64,000 bases of DNA from Ursus arctos. Taxonomy: Eukaryota; Chordata; Mammalia; Carnivora; Ursidae. The notes beneath the pieces were generated by a model, which made no database searches, had not been told where the DNA came from, and saw nothing but the letters and a program-made list of their open reading frames with translations. The stretch lies in the NCBI RefSeq assembly GCF_023065955.2, contig NW_026623089.1, positions 32,456,767 to 32,520,766 of the forward strand. Reading direction: 5' to 3'. Position numbers and translations under genes: made by a program. Below are positions 23,001 through 35,000 of this stretch, one piece after another. Positions within the stretch are counted from its first letter, which is position 1. The number at the start of each line of letters is the position of its first letter.

Positions 23001-26000
23001 AATCAGGTGCAGGGACTGAAGCACTCCTAAATAACACTGACTTAAATGAGCTAGAAGTTTATTTTTCTTCTACATAGAAATCCAAGTAGATGTTCATGGA
23101 TCTTCATGTTTTCAGAAGTTAGGATCCGTCTGTTATACTGCTTGCATGTGTGATCTCTTTGTGTTAGACGGTAGAGTAAGAGAAGGAGATTTATCACGAA
23201 ATCCTGAGTAACTCCAGTGTTGAATCCAGGCTACCAGCAGGAAAATGTATATCAGGAAAGAACGTAAAAACACGTTGAGGCAAAGCCTCTATACAACCTT
23301 TAACTAGTGGGACATACTGTATTTGTTTGTTATAGTTCTTATCCCCCTATAAAATTATAATCTTCTTGACAATAGACACTATTTTAATTATCTTATATCT
23401 TCAGCAGAGTGCCAAGCCCAGTAAGTAGTTGCTTAATAGTTATTTGTTGAATAGATTAATGAATGGAAGAAAAAGTTGGGAAACTATTGCTGTACACATT
23501 TGTCTGTGCTTCAGTGGGCATCCCAACATATATGTTGGATGGCAAGCAATCCTTACATACCTGTAAGGGCTTAAAAATAGAATTAAACAGAGTTATTTTG
23601 AATGTTATATTTTTTCCCCTAGACTGGGAGGGGTTTATTTTTATTGGATTTTAATCAGAATAATTTCAAATATTTGAGCCCCCAGTTGCATTTAAACTAC
23701 AAAATTGCCTACTTCAAATAATAGGCAATAAAATAAAAATAGACAAAGTTAACCAGGCATTGAACACTTCATCTGAATTATTTCTCTTAATACAACAACT
23801 ATAAGATTGGGTTTTTTAATCCATAAAAAGGAAGTAGACTGAGAAGTCAATAGACTTTCCAAGGCCACAGAGCTAGTTAATGAATGGTAGAGCTTACATT
23901 GGGTCTGCATGATTCTAGAGCTGAGCTTTTAACCATTATAGTAAACTGAGTAGAAAACGAAATCATTTACTAAAACTGCAGAAAATTAACATATGAATAT
24001 GAAAGATCTTAAAAAGACAGTGGAGAAAAATTATTTTTAGCCAAAAAAGTTATGTTTAGGAATCTGGAGCGAAGTTTTAACAGCTTTCCATTTTAGGGCT
24101 CCAGAGGGTCCCCTTTCTCTTTCCTGTGCATCACTTTGCCAGTGCGGAAAGAGCCATACGTGAATGAATGATTGTGGTTGTGTTCCAATAAAACTTTATA
24201 AAATAGGCAGCAGGCCATAATTTGCTAACCTCTGCGATACTATGTACCAGGTACTATTCTAAGTACTTTGTGTGTATTATCCCATTTTAAACCTCTTAAT
24301 CCAAAGAAGTAGGTATTGTATTATCGCTGCATTACATATGAAGAAACTGAGGCACAAGAACATTAAATACCTTGTCCAGTATTATAAAGCTGTTAAGTGG
24401 TGGAGCTAAGATGTAAACCCAGACAGTCCAACTCTTTTGCTATATGCTACATATATATATAAAATATAGTATATTGCCTCTTTACTGTACCATAACCTCT
24501 TTTTTTCTCAGTGTCATAAAACAAGATAAATATTTTTATTAGGTATCTTATGGCCTAACACCTGTACCTTTTAATAGGTAGTTTAAAAGTAAAAAATAGT
24601 ATTCCTTAACAGATAACTTGGTAATTGTTCAAATGTATTTTTAAATACCTGGAACCCTATAAGGAGGAAAAAAGCTATCACAATGAGAATTAGGTTTGTG
24701 GTTTTTTTTTTACTTTTTATTTTAATCACCTCGTACTCATCACAAGTGCACTCCTAATCTGTATCACCTATGTTACCATCCTCCCCCTCCACCTCCCTGC
24801 TGGTAACTATCAGTTCTCTATAGTTAAGAGTCTTTTTTTTAGTTTGTCTTTCTCTTTTTTCCCTTTGCTCATCTGTTTTGTTTCTTAAATTCCACATGTG
24901 AGTGAAATCATATGGTATTTGTCTTCCTTTAGCTGACTTATTTCACTTAGCATCATACTCTAGCTCCATCCATGTTGTTGCAAATGGCAAGATTTCATTT
25001 TTTATGGCTAAATAATACTCTGTTGTATGTAGAGTATGTATATATGTATATTACATCTTTCTCCATTCATCAGTCGATAGATACTTGGGTTGCTTTCATA
25101 TCTTGACTATTGTAAGTAATGCTGCTATAAACATAGGGGTGCATGCATCCCTTTGAATTAGTGTTTTTGTTTCTTTGGGTAAATATCCAGTAGTGCTATT
25201 GCTAGATTGTAGGTAGTTCTATTTTTAACTTTTTGAGGACCCTCCATACTGTTTTCCAGGGTGGCCGTATCAGTTTGCATTCTTACCAGTGGTGCAAGAG
25301 GGTTCCCCTTTCTCCACATCCTCACCAAAACCTGTGTTGTTGTTAGCCGTTCTGACTGGTGTGATGTGATAGCTCCTTGTAGTTTTGATTTATATCTCCT
25401 TCATGATAAATGATGAGCATCTTTTTCTTTTTTTTTTTCCGAAAGATTATATTTATTTATTTGACAGAGATAGAGACAGCCAGCGAGAGGGGGAGCACAA
25501 GCAGGGGGAGTGAGAGAGGAAGAAGCAGGCTTCCAGCAGTGGAGCCTGATGTGGGGCTCGATCCCAGAACGCCAGGATCACACCCTCAGCCGAAGGCAGA
25601 CGCTTAATGACTGAGCCACCTGGGCGCCCCTGATGAGCATCTTTTCATGTGTCTGTTGGCTATCTCTATATCTTCTTTAGAGAAATGTCTGTTCGTGTCT
25701 TCTGCCCATGTTTTAATTGGATTATTTGTTTTTTGGGTGTTGAGTTGTGTAAGTCCTTTATATATTTCGGATACTAACCCTTTATCAGAATGTCATTTGC
25801 AGATATCTTCTCTCATTCCATAGATTGCCTTTAGTTTTGTTGATTGTTTCCTTCACTGTGCAAAAGCTTTTTATTTTGATGTAGTCCCAATAGTTTATTT
25901 TTGCTTTTGTTTCCCTTGCCTCAAGGGACCTATCTAGAAAAAAGTTGCTATGGCCAATGTCGGAAAAATTATTGCCTGTGCCCTTTCTAGGATTTTTATG

Positions 26001-29000
26001 GTTTCAGGTCTTTAATCCATTTTGAATTTATTTTTGTGTTTGGTAAAAGAAAGTTGTCCAGTTTCATTCTTTTGCTTCTTGCTGTCCAGTTTTCCCAACA
26101 CCATTTGTTGAAAAGACTGTCTTTTTCCCATTGGATATTCTTATCTGCTTTTTCAAAGATTAATTGACCATATAATTGTGGTTCATTTTTGGGTTTTCTG
26201 TTCTGTTCCATTGATCTGTGTGTCTTTTTTTGTGCCAGTACTGTGCTGTTTTGATTACCACAGCTTTGTAATGTAACTCGGAAGTCTGGAATTGTGATGC
26301 CTCCAGCTTTTCTTTTTCAAGATTGCTTTGGCTATTCAGGGTCTTTTGCAGTTCCATACAAATTCTAGGATTGTTCGTTCTAGTTCTGTGAAAAATGCTG
26401 TTGGTATTTTGATAGAGATTGCATTAAATGTGTAGAGTTCTTTGGGTAGTATAGACATTTTAACAATATTTGTTCTTCCAATCCATGAGCATGGAATGTC
26501 TTTCCATTTCTTTGTGTTATCTTCACTTTATTTCATCAGCGTTTTATAGTTTTCAGAGTACAGGTCTTTCACCTCTTGGTTAGGTCTATTCTTAGATATC
26601 ATATTATTTTTGGTGCAATTGTAAATGGGATTGTTTTCTTAATATCTCTTTCTGTTGCTTCATTATTGGTGTATAGAAATGCAATAGATTCTGTACATTG
26701 ATTTTATATCCTGTGACTTGATTGAATTTGTTGATGAGTCATTTTTTGGTGGAGTCTTTAAGATTTTCTGTATATAGTATCATGTCATTGCAAATAGTGA
26801 AAGTTTTACTTCCTCCTTACCGATTTGGAGGCCTTTTATTTCTTTTTGTTGTCTACTGTGGCTATTTTGTGAGTTGCTTGATTGGTTTTTTACAGAAGTA
26901 TTCATTTTTACTGCTTTTGTGTTTCCTACCTTCATACTCTCATTTTCGGTTTTTCATTTCCTCTCAAAGTGTCCCCCTTTATTTTATTTTATTTTATTTT
27001 ATTTTTTTAAACTCTTTTTTTTTAATTAGATTTTATTTATTTGTCAGAGAGAGAGAGAGAGAGCGCACAAGCAGGGGAGAGGCAGGCAGAGGGTGAAGCA
27101 GGTTCCCTGCTGAGCAAGGAACCAATGCGGGACTCAATCCCAGAACTCCAGGATCATGACCTGAGCTGAAGGCAGACGCTTAACCAACTGAGCCATCCAG
27201 GCGTACCTCAACGAGTCCACTTTAATATTCCTTGCAGGGCTGGTTTAGTGGTCATGAACTCCTCTAGTTTTTGTTTGCCTGGGAAACTCTTTATCTCCTT
27301 CTATTCTGAATGATAGCCTTGCTGGATAGCGTATCCTTGGCTGCAGGTTTTTCCCATTCAGGACTTGGACTAGATCATGCCGTTCCTTTCCGGCTTGGAA
27401 AGTTTCTGTTGAAAACTCTGCTGATAGCCTTATGGGATTTCCTTTGTATGTAACTGTCTTGTCTTTCTGCTTTTAATATTTTTTTCTTTATCACTATATT
27501 TTGTCATTTTAATTATAATATGTCTTGGTGTGGATTTGCTTTTGTTGATTTTGTTGGGGATTCTTTGCCTCCTAGATCTGGGTAACTGCTTCTTTCCCCG
27601 GATTAGGGAAGTTTTCAGCTATTGTTTCTTCTAATAAATTCTCTGCCCCCTTTTCTCTCTCTTCTTCTAGGACTCCTGTAATACAAATGTTACTACATTT
27701 GATGGAGTCACTGAGTACCCTAAGTCTATTATCACTTTGCATAATTTTTTTTCTCTCTTTTGTTCATCTTGATTACCTTCTGCTACTCTGTCTTCTAGGT
27801 CATTAATTATTCCTCTGCTTCTTCTTGCCTGTTGTTTATTCCGTCAAGAATGTTTCTCATTTCATTTATTGAGCCCTTTATCTCTGCTATGTTATTCCTT
27901 ATCTCTGTGTTAATGGTTTCACTGATGCCTTCCACTCATTTCTCAAGTCTCGTGAGTATCCTTATGATCATTGCTTTAAATCTCCATCAGGCATGTTACT
28001 TATGTCTGTTTTGCTTAGATCTTTGGCCATGGCCTGTCCTGTTCTTTCATTTAGGACAAATTCCTCTGTCTTCTCATTTTGTCTAAGTCTCTGTGCTTGT
28101 TTCTGTGTGTTAGGAAAGTCAGCTATGTCTCCTGTTCTTGAGGGTACTGGCTTTATGAAGAAGAGGTCCCATAGTGCCCTGCAGTGTAGTGTCCCCTATG
28201 CTCCAGGGCTTGGTGCTTCTAGCAGTGTCTCCAGTGTGTACTCTGCTTTTGTGTCCTGGCTGCTTTATCCTTCAGGCCAGTTGTCTGCTAAGATTCTCTT
28301 TGCCTGTCATAGGCAGTGTTTGGTCTCTGGCCTAAATGTGGTCCATTTTAACTAGGCGTGCTCTGGTCTGCTTGTGAAATGAGACCTGTCACTGCCACTG
28401 CCGGAACCAAGGCCTTGCAAAACTCCTGGGTAGGGAGACATGGTGTGGAATGGGTTTGGGCTTGTCATCTGCAGGAGGGGGCCCACTGTGCTGGGACCGA
28501 GGCAAGCGAGCCTGGGCAGTGAGGGTTCTCTGGAGCATGGGGGCAGGCCGGGCTTGGTGTAAGCAAGTTAGGTAGTGAGTGTCAGCACTGCTCTGGTTTC
28601 CACAGGTGGCCCTGTGTTTATGCTGAGGGGCAGGGGAGGGAAATGCTGCTGGCCAGTTTCTTTATGCCCAGAGGGGTCTTTCTATGAACACTGCCTTTCT
28701 GGGACATGCTCAGAGATGGGCAGCTAACCTCTGCGCTGTATGCCCCAGGCACTCTTCAGATCACTGTTTCTGCACTGTATAATCCACGGGGTGTTTGCCC
28801 TGCCCTTTTGTCCAAGAGTAGCCCCAGTGTCCTCCAAGGTCTCCCAGAGCCAAGCATGCTGACCTTTAAAACTCCAGGCTTTAAGCACTGCTGGTTGCAA
28901 GAACTCACCAAATTTGACCTCTTGCTTTTGAAGCCAGTTGCTATGTGGATTCATTTGCCCCGTGCACCGCCCCGCTCCACCCCATGTGCTACTCTGTCTG

Positions 29001-32000
29001 TCACCCTTCTTGGTAACCATAGCTCCCTCCCTACCAGACACAATTTGTTTTTCTCCAAAGCCACATCTCCACACTTTCTACCTACTGTGATGTCGCCTCT
29101 TCTCTACCTTTAGTTGTGGAGTTTGTTCTGCCAATCTACAGATGGGATTTCTGGGGTATTTTGGGTAATTTGATAGTTACCTAGTTGTATTCATGGAACA
29201 AGTCAAGCCTACAGTCCTCCTACTCCCCTGCCATCTTCCCCTCCTGGTGAATTAGGTTTGCTTTATAGGTTAGTAAATGTCATCATGTCAATTGTTGGCT
29301 CTACGTTTAGATGTATATACAATTTAAATAGTGTTTAAATTTACACTGGCATAAATGTAATTTTTATCTCGTTAGTTTGGATTTAGGTGGCGAGTAGAAA
29401 AAGAAGTAATTTCAGGAAAAGGTAATTCTTTTTTGAAATTTTACGTTTTAATAGGATAAGGTTATTTTGTTATATTATTGAATTGAAGTCATTGGGTAAG
29501 ATTATTGCTCATGTATATAATAAATGGTTATCTATAAAAGTAAAGTTAGAGACAGTGTATTCATGTTATATTACTAGCAAAGGTCAAAATATAATGCATT
29601 AGTGATATTTACCTTTAAATTTTTGCTTTTAGAACATTCAATGGAGATTAAGTAGAAAATGTTTAAAGAGTTAAAGGAAAGTAATAAAGGGTGAATACTT
29701 GAGTTTTTCTTTTTATCAACTTTTGAAATAATGAGTTGGTGTTACTGTATTTCAGTCTAATCACATTTTGAATGTAGAGATTAAATATCACTTTGAACCT
29801 AATAGAATTTTTGGACAGGCTAGTTCTTACTTTGGGATGTTGTTGAGATTGAGCCCGAATATTTAGTCTTACGTCAAAAGATCAAACATTGGTAGGCAAT
29901 CAATAAAAGCTTTTTCTGTGCGTTGTTGTAATCTACTCATAAATCTCTGAAAAATTAATATCTTTGTACTGTCTCATGATATAAAAGCCCTTTATTGATA
30001 ATTGCATTTTAAAGTGTTGATGCTCGTGAAAACTACGTAAGAGCATTTAGGAAATAATTTTAAACTAATAATTTAAAGAACCTTTAAACTGAAAATAAAG
30101 GTTGCACTTTAAAATGATTAAACATTGATGCCACCATTGTGGATCTTTTACATCCTCCATGAATTGGATGTCTCTGTGAAGTATAAAACTGGATCTGCAA
30201 TAAAGCAAAATTAAGGAGTAGAAATTTTTTTTTTTTAGATGAAGGATCAGCCCTGAAGATACTCTAAAGGAGAAGGAAAAAGAATACATTTAAAGCTAGT
30301 TTTAACTTTTCTTAGTATTACACTTTAGTTTGTGTTTTTATCTAAACAATGAGAAATTTTGAAATGTCTCACCCTTGTAAAATTTTCTACTTTTATTAAA
30401 TGGAATTTTCAGGTGATGGTAAGTAAGTCTGCCTTTAAAAAAACTGATGAGCGTTCTTTAAGGTACTATAACTGAAAAAAGGATTAGTTGGTAAGGGAAA
30501 GCTATTGCTCAGATTTAGAATTATAATTTTGTTGCTATTTTAACAATAGAGCCATTACTGAACATGCACAGATTGATGAACTGTTCATTTGGAATGAGTA
30601 AAAAAAATGCCAATTTAGAAAAGTTACAGGCTGTTTGGACTGATAATTTTCAAAATTCATTTTAATAATTTCTTTTTTATGAAAAGTTTAGATTTTTTTC
30701 TGTGGGTGTAAATTATTGAGATAAAAATTCTTTTTTGTACAAATACAAGGTTCATCTGTGAAAGTAAATAGTTGTTGAGTAGTTTCTTTTAATTTTTTCT
30801 CTTAGGTCATCAGTGTTAGTCCTTTTTTACAGAATGTTTTAATATACAGTAGACATGGTAATGTGGTGGTGATTTTAGTGTCAGGTAACTCTAAAATTTA
30901 GAACATTGGATTTGATTACTTATTTTACTTTATCTCAGAGTGCTACCATTTTAAAACGTGCTTTAAGTGCCATTTTATGCTGGTACTTAAAATAGAAGCC
31001 ATAATGTTACTACTTAAAATAAGAATTTTAATCAATTTAAAAATTATTATTAAATATTAAAAAGGAATCATCTGGGTGTAAATACATGTACAGTGGAAAT
31101 ATATTTATTCTTTTAGGGTATTACTGAGTATATTTTTTTAGTACTTCCATTTTCTGAAGTATAAGATTTCCTAACCAGGGAGTTGCTGAAACCCTGATCT
31201 ATACAGTGTTATCTCTAATGGGCAAGAATTCTGTGACTGATTTTTTTTTTTTATAACCTTTCTTCAGCTCTTTGATTTAATACTTGTATATACATTTATT
31301 GAGCATACTATAGTTATTATGCTCAGTTATTTTTTAAAGCTGACTACCTAGAACTAAGAATTTATGTATGTTAAGAGTAAATTTCAGGAGTAATTCCCAG
31401 ATTGTACAAATAAACATTGTCACCAGCTATCATAGCTAATATTCCTTTCTTTATTGCAGGCCAGTTTTTCTGTGGAAATAAATGTTGTGATAAAAAAGAA
31501 GACTTGAAGAGTTGGGAAGTTAATTTTGGTTATATTGAGCATGGTGAAAAGAGAAATGCACTTGTTAAATTAAGTAAGTTGACTTTAGATGGGATATAAT
31601 TGATTTCTTCAAAGTTTATGTAGTAATTTAGATTTTAAAATATATAGACTAATTTAAAATTTAATTTAAAAAATTTAATATATCTTTCTTGGAAGTGCTC
31701 TTTTTTCTGAGTTTCCCAAAGTGACAAATAACTTTTGAGCCTACAATTTTTATACTCTCAGCATTACGTGACATTTATCTGAAACAGTTCTAATGCCAAA
31801 TGTAAACCTATAATTTGTAATGTGAAGACCTCTTCCCATTAACATGAGAATGTCACCAATGCAGAATGAGATGCAGAATATCAGAAAAGGCAACATAAAA
31901 TCTCATGTTACCTGGTAGCCGTATTGTTGTGGTGTGGACAATAAATACACTCTCTTTGTGTCAATAAAGAAAAAGTTTTAGGATGGCATAATTGTTCTTG

Positions 32001-35000
32001 ATATCAGTTTTAAAAGCTTATTAAGGTTATACCCCAGAGTATAGCAGCTTTCTCTTAATATGCATGCATATTTTAGAATCTGTGGTTCCTTCTTTCTTCT
32101 TTCTTCATAAATTAAGCTAGTCTTAATGTGTCAGCTTCTTCAGTCCATCATGTTAGCAGCCTTCTCTGGGTCTTAAATAAATGTGCTTCAGAGTTTTCTG
32201 CCTACTCCCTGTAGGAGTGAAGAATTTCCTCATGTGCTACTTAATGCACACCAGTGCAGAAGTTGCCCCTGGAAGTGCTCATGGGGAAAAGTCAGCTGGT
32301 ATGAACTGAGATTAAGGCAAAAGAAGAGGCCACAATTGTGGAACTTTTTGAAAAGCTCTTTTCTATTTGCACGCTCTGAAAGCACTTCAGAGGAAGTGAC
32401 TCTACCCACACTGTTGCTATTAGTTATCTTTGATGTGAGACACACATTAATGCTGTATGTGAAACAGAGTTTGCTTTTAGAATAAATTGACAGCACTTTT
32501 TCCTAAAGTAATGTTAGAATGTTTTCAATTCCTCAAGCATCCTCTTACCCTTTTTATTATGCATATGAATTTTTTGGGGGGAGAGAATCAGATTGTTCTT
32601 TTAGATTGTTTTTTCAGATAATCTGAAAAAGGGATATAAGGAATCATGAGAATGTATGATATTAAAGGTAAAATGGCAGTACAATTAATTCAAATTCAGT
32701 CTTTCAGTGGTGTCACTTTTTTTTTTTTTAGGATTATGCCAAGAATGTTCCTTTAAATTAAATTTTCATCACAGGTAATATTATCTTTTAAAATGCTGTT
32801 GTTAATCTTTAGTAGTCTTGGACATAGTCACTTACCTGCACTGAATGTCTAAATGTGGACTTGAGTGGTTGATGGTTTAATTAACTGATTGTATATCCGG
32901 CATTACTTTGTGGTACACCATACACATATACCAGAACACTGGAAGTTTGCCATGCCTTACTCTAGCCAAGCAGTTTTAAACATGTAGGCCTGTGCAGGGC
33001 GGTAGATAGATGCTAGAATTTTTAGTTTGGAGTCAGTGTTAAGAAACCATAATATTCTTGGAAACTGTCTTGTAAAGCAGATCTTCATAAAGTGATGCTT
33101 ATGTCTCATTTCTTTTTTTAAATTTAAATTCAGTTAATTAACATATACTATATTATTTGTTTCAGGGATACAGGTCTGTGATTCACAGTCTTATGTAATA
33201 CCCAGTGCTCATTACAACACATACCCTCCCCAATGTCCCTCACCCAGTTACCCCATCCCAACCCCCTTCTCTCCAGCAACCCTCAGTTTGTTTCCTAAGA
33301 TTAAGAGTCTCTTATGGTTTGTCTCCCTCTCTGGTTTCATCTTGTTTCATTTTTTCCTCTCTTCCCCTATGATCCTCTGTTTTGTTTCTTAAATTCCAAC
33401 ATGAGTGAGATCATATGATAATTGTCTTTTTCTGATTGACTTATTTCACTTAGCATGATAACCCTCTAGTTCCATCCATGTCTTTTCAAATGGCAAGATT
33501 TCATTTTTTGATGGCTGCATAATATTCCATTGTATATATATACACCACATCTTTGTGGATGGACATCTGGGCTCTTTCTATAGTTTGGTTATTGTGGACA
33601 TTGCTGCTATAAACATGGGGGTGCAGGTGCCCTTTAGGATCACTACATTTGTATCTTTGGGGTAAATACCCAGTAGTGCAATTGCTGGGTCATAGGGTAG
33701 CTCCATTTTCAGCTTTTTGAGGCACCTCCATACTGTTTTCCAGAGTGGCTGTACCAGCTTGCATTCCCACCAACAGTGTAGGAGGGTTCCCCTTTCTCCG
33801 TATCCTCGCCAACATCTGTTGTTCACTGACTTGTTAATTTTAGCCATTCTGACTGGTGTGAGGTGGTATCTCATTGTGGTTGTGATTTGTATTTCCCTGA
33901 TGCCAAGTGATGTTGAGTACTTTTTCATGTGTCTGTGGGCCATTTGGATGTCTTCTTTGCAGAAATGTCTGTTCGTGTCTTCTGCCCATTTTTTTTTTTT
34001 TAAAGAATTTATTTATTTGAGAGAGGGAGAGACAGAGATAGAGAGAGCAAGAGAGAGCACAAGTGGGGAGGAGAGGGAGAAACAGGCTTCCCACTGAGCA
34101 GGGAACCTGACACGGGGCTCGAGCAGGGAGCCTGACATGGGGCTCGATCCCAGAACCCTGAGATCATGACCTGAGCCGAAGGCAGACGCTTAACCAACTG
34201 AGCCACCCAGGCGCCCCAGCCCATTTCTTGATTGGATTATTTGTCCTTTGGGTGTTGAATTTGCTAAGTTCTTTATAGATTTTGGATAGTAGCCCTTTAT
34301 CTGATATGTCATTTGCAAATATCTTCTCCCATTCTGTCAGTTGTCTTTTGGTTTTGTTGACCTTTTCCTTTGCTGTGCACAAGCTTTTTATCTTGATGAA
34401 GTCCCAGTAGTTCATTTTTGCCCTTGCTTCCCTTGCCTTTGGCAATGTGTCTAGGAAGAAGTTGCTGCGGCCGAGGTCGAAGAGGTTGCTGCCTGTTCTC
34501 CTCTAGGATTTTGATGGATTCCTATCTCACATTGAGGTCTTTCATCCATTTTGAGTCTATTTTTGGGTATGGTGTAAGGAAATGGTCCGGTTTCATTCTT
34601 CTGCATGTGGCTGTCCGATTTTCCCAACATTTGTTGAAGAGACTTTTTTCCATTGGACATTTTTTCCTGTTTTGTTGAAGATTAGTTGACCGTGGTTAGA
34701 GTTGAGGGTCCATTTCTGGGCTCTCTGTTCTGTTCCATTGATCTGTGTGTCTGTTTTTGTGCCAGTACCATACTGTCTGGATGATTACAGCTCTGTAATA
34801 GAGCTTGAAGTCCAGAATTGTGATGCCACCAGCTTTGGTTTTCTTTTTCAACATACCTTTGGCTATTTGGGGTCTTTTCTGGTTCTATACAAATTTTAGG
34901 ATTATTTGTTCCGACTCTGTGAAAAAAGTTGATGGTGTTTTGATAGGGATTGCATTAAATGTGTAGATAGCTTTAGGTAGCATAGACATTTTCATGTTTG

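Larger units (their letters stand above)
24699..29248 (-). mobile_element. L1 element, 5' and 3' ends present, internally deleted, with two nested SINEs
   Basis: Antisense to FRA10AC1. A 12-bp target-site duplication GAATTAGGTTTG flanks it at 24687-24698 and 29249-29260. On the - strand it starts with a GC-rich 5' UTR (ATGGCAGGGGAGTAGGAGG type), then an ORF1-like coiled-coil region (about 27,200-28,000), then part of ORF2 (about 24,900-26,850), 3' UTR and poly-A (T run at 24701-24711). After removing two SINEs it is about 4.1 kb, so the ORF2 amino-terminal part is missing. Many in-frame stops; not active. Confidence 0.88.
21286..29375 (+). other. FRA10AC1: FRA10AC1 coding intron 6 (after the KENK exon)
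   Basis: 8.1 kb. Contains an antisense L1-like fragment (about 22617-22740), an L2 (23340-23463), two MIRs (about 23750-23945, 24230-24445), a DNA-transposon remnant (about 24105-24235) and the 4.5-kb antisense L1 at 24699-29248. No further exon was needed or seen. Confidence 0.8.

Noticed and set aside
26722..27096. 124-codon frame (+)
   Set aside because: Spans antisense L1 sequence and the tail of a nested SINE.
28706..29113. 135-codon open frame (+), with a 116-codon frame opposite
   Set aside because: It lies in the antisense GC-rich 5' UTR of the L1 at 24699-29248; no recognisable protein.
33578..33943. 121-codon frame on the - strand with reverse-transcriptase-like words
   Set aside because: Part of the 5'-truncated L1; a fossil ORF2 fragment, not a host gene.
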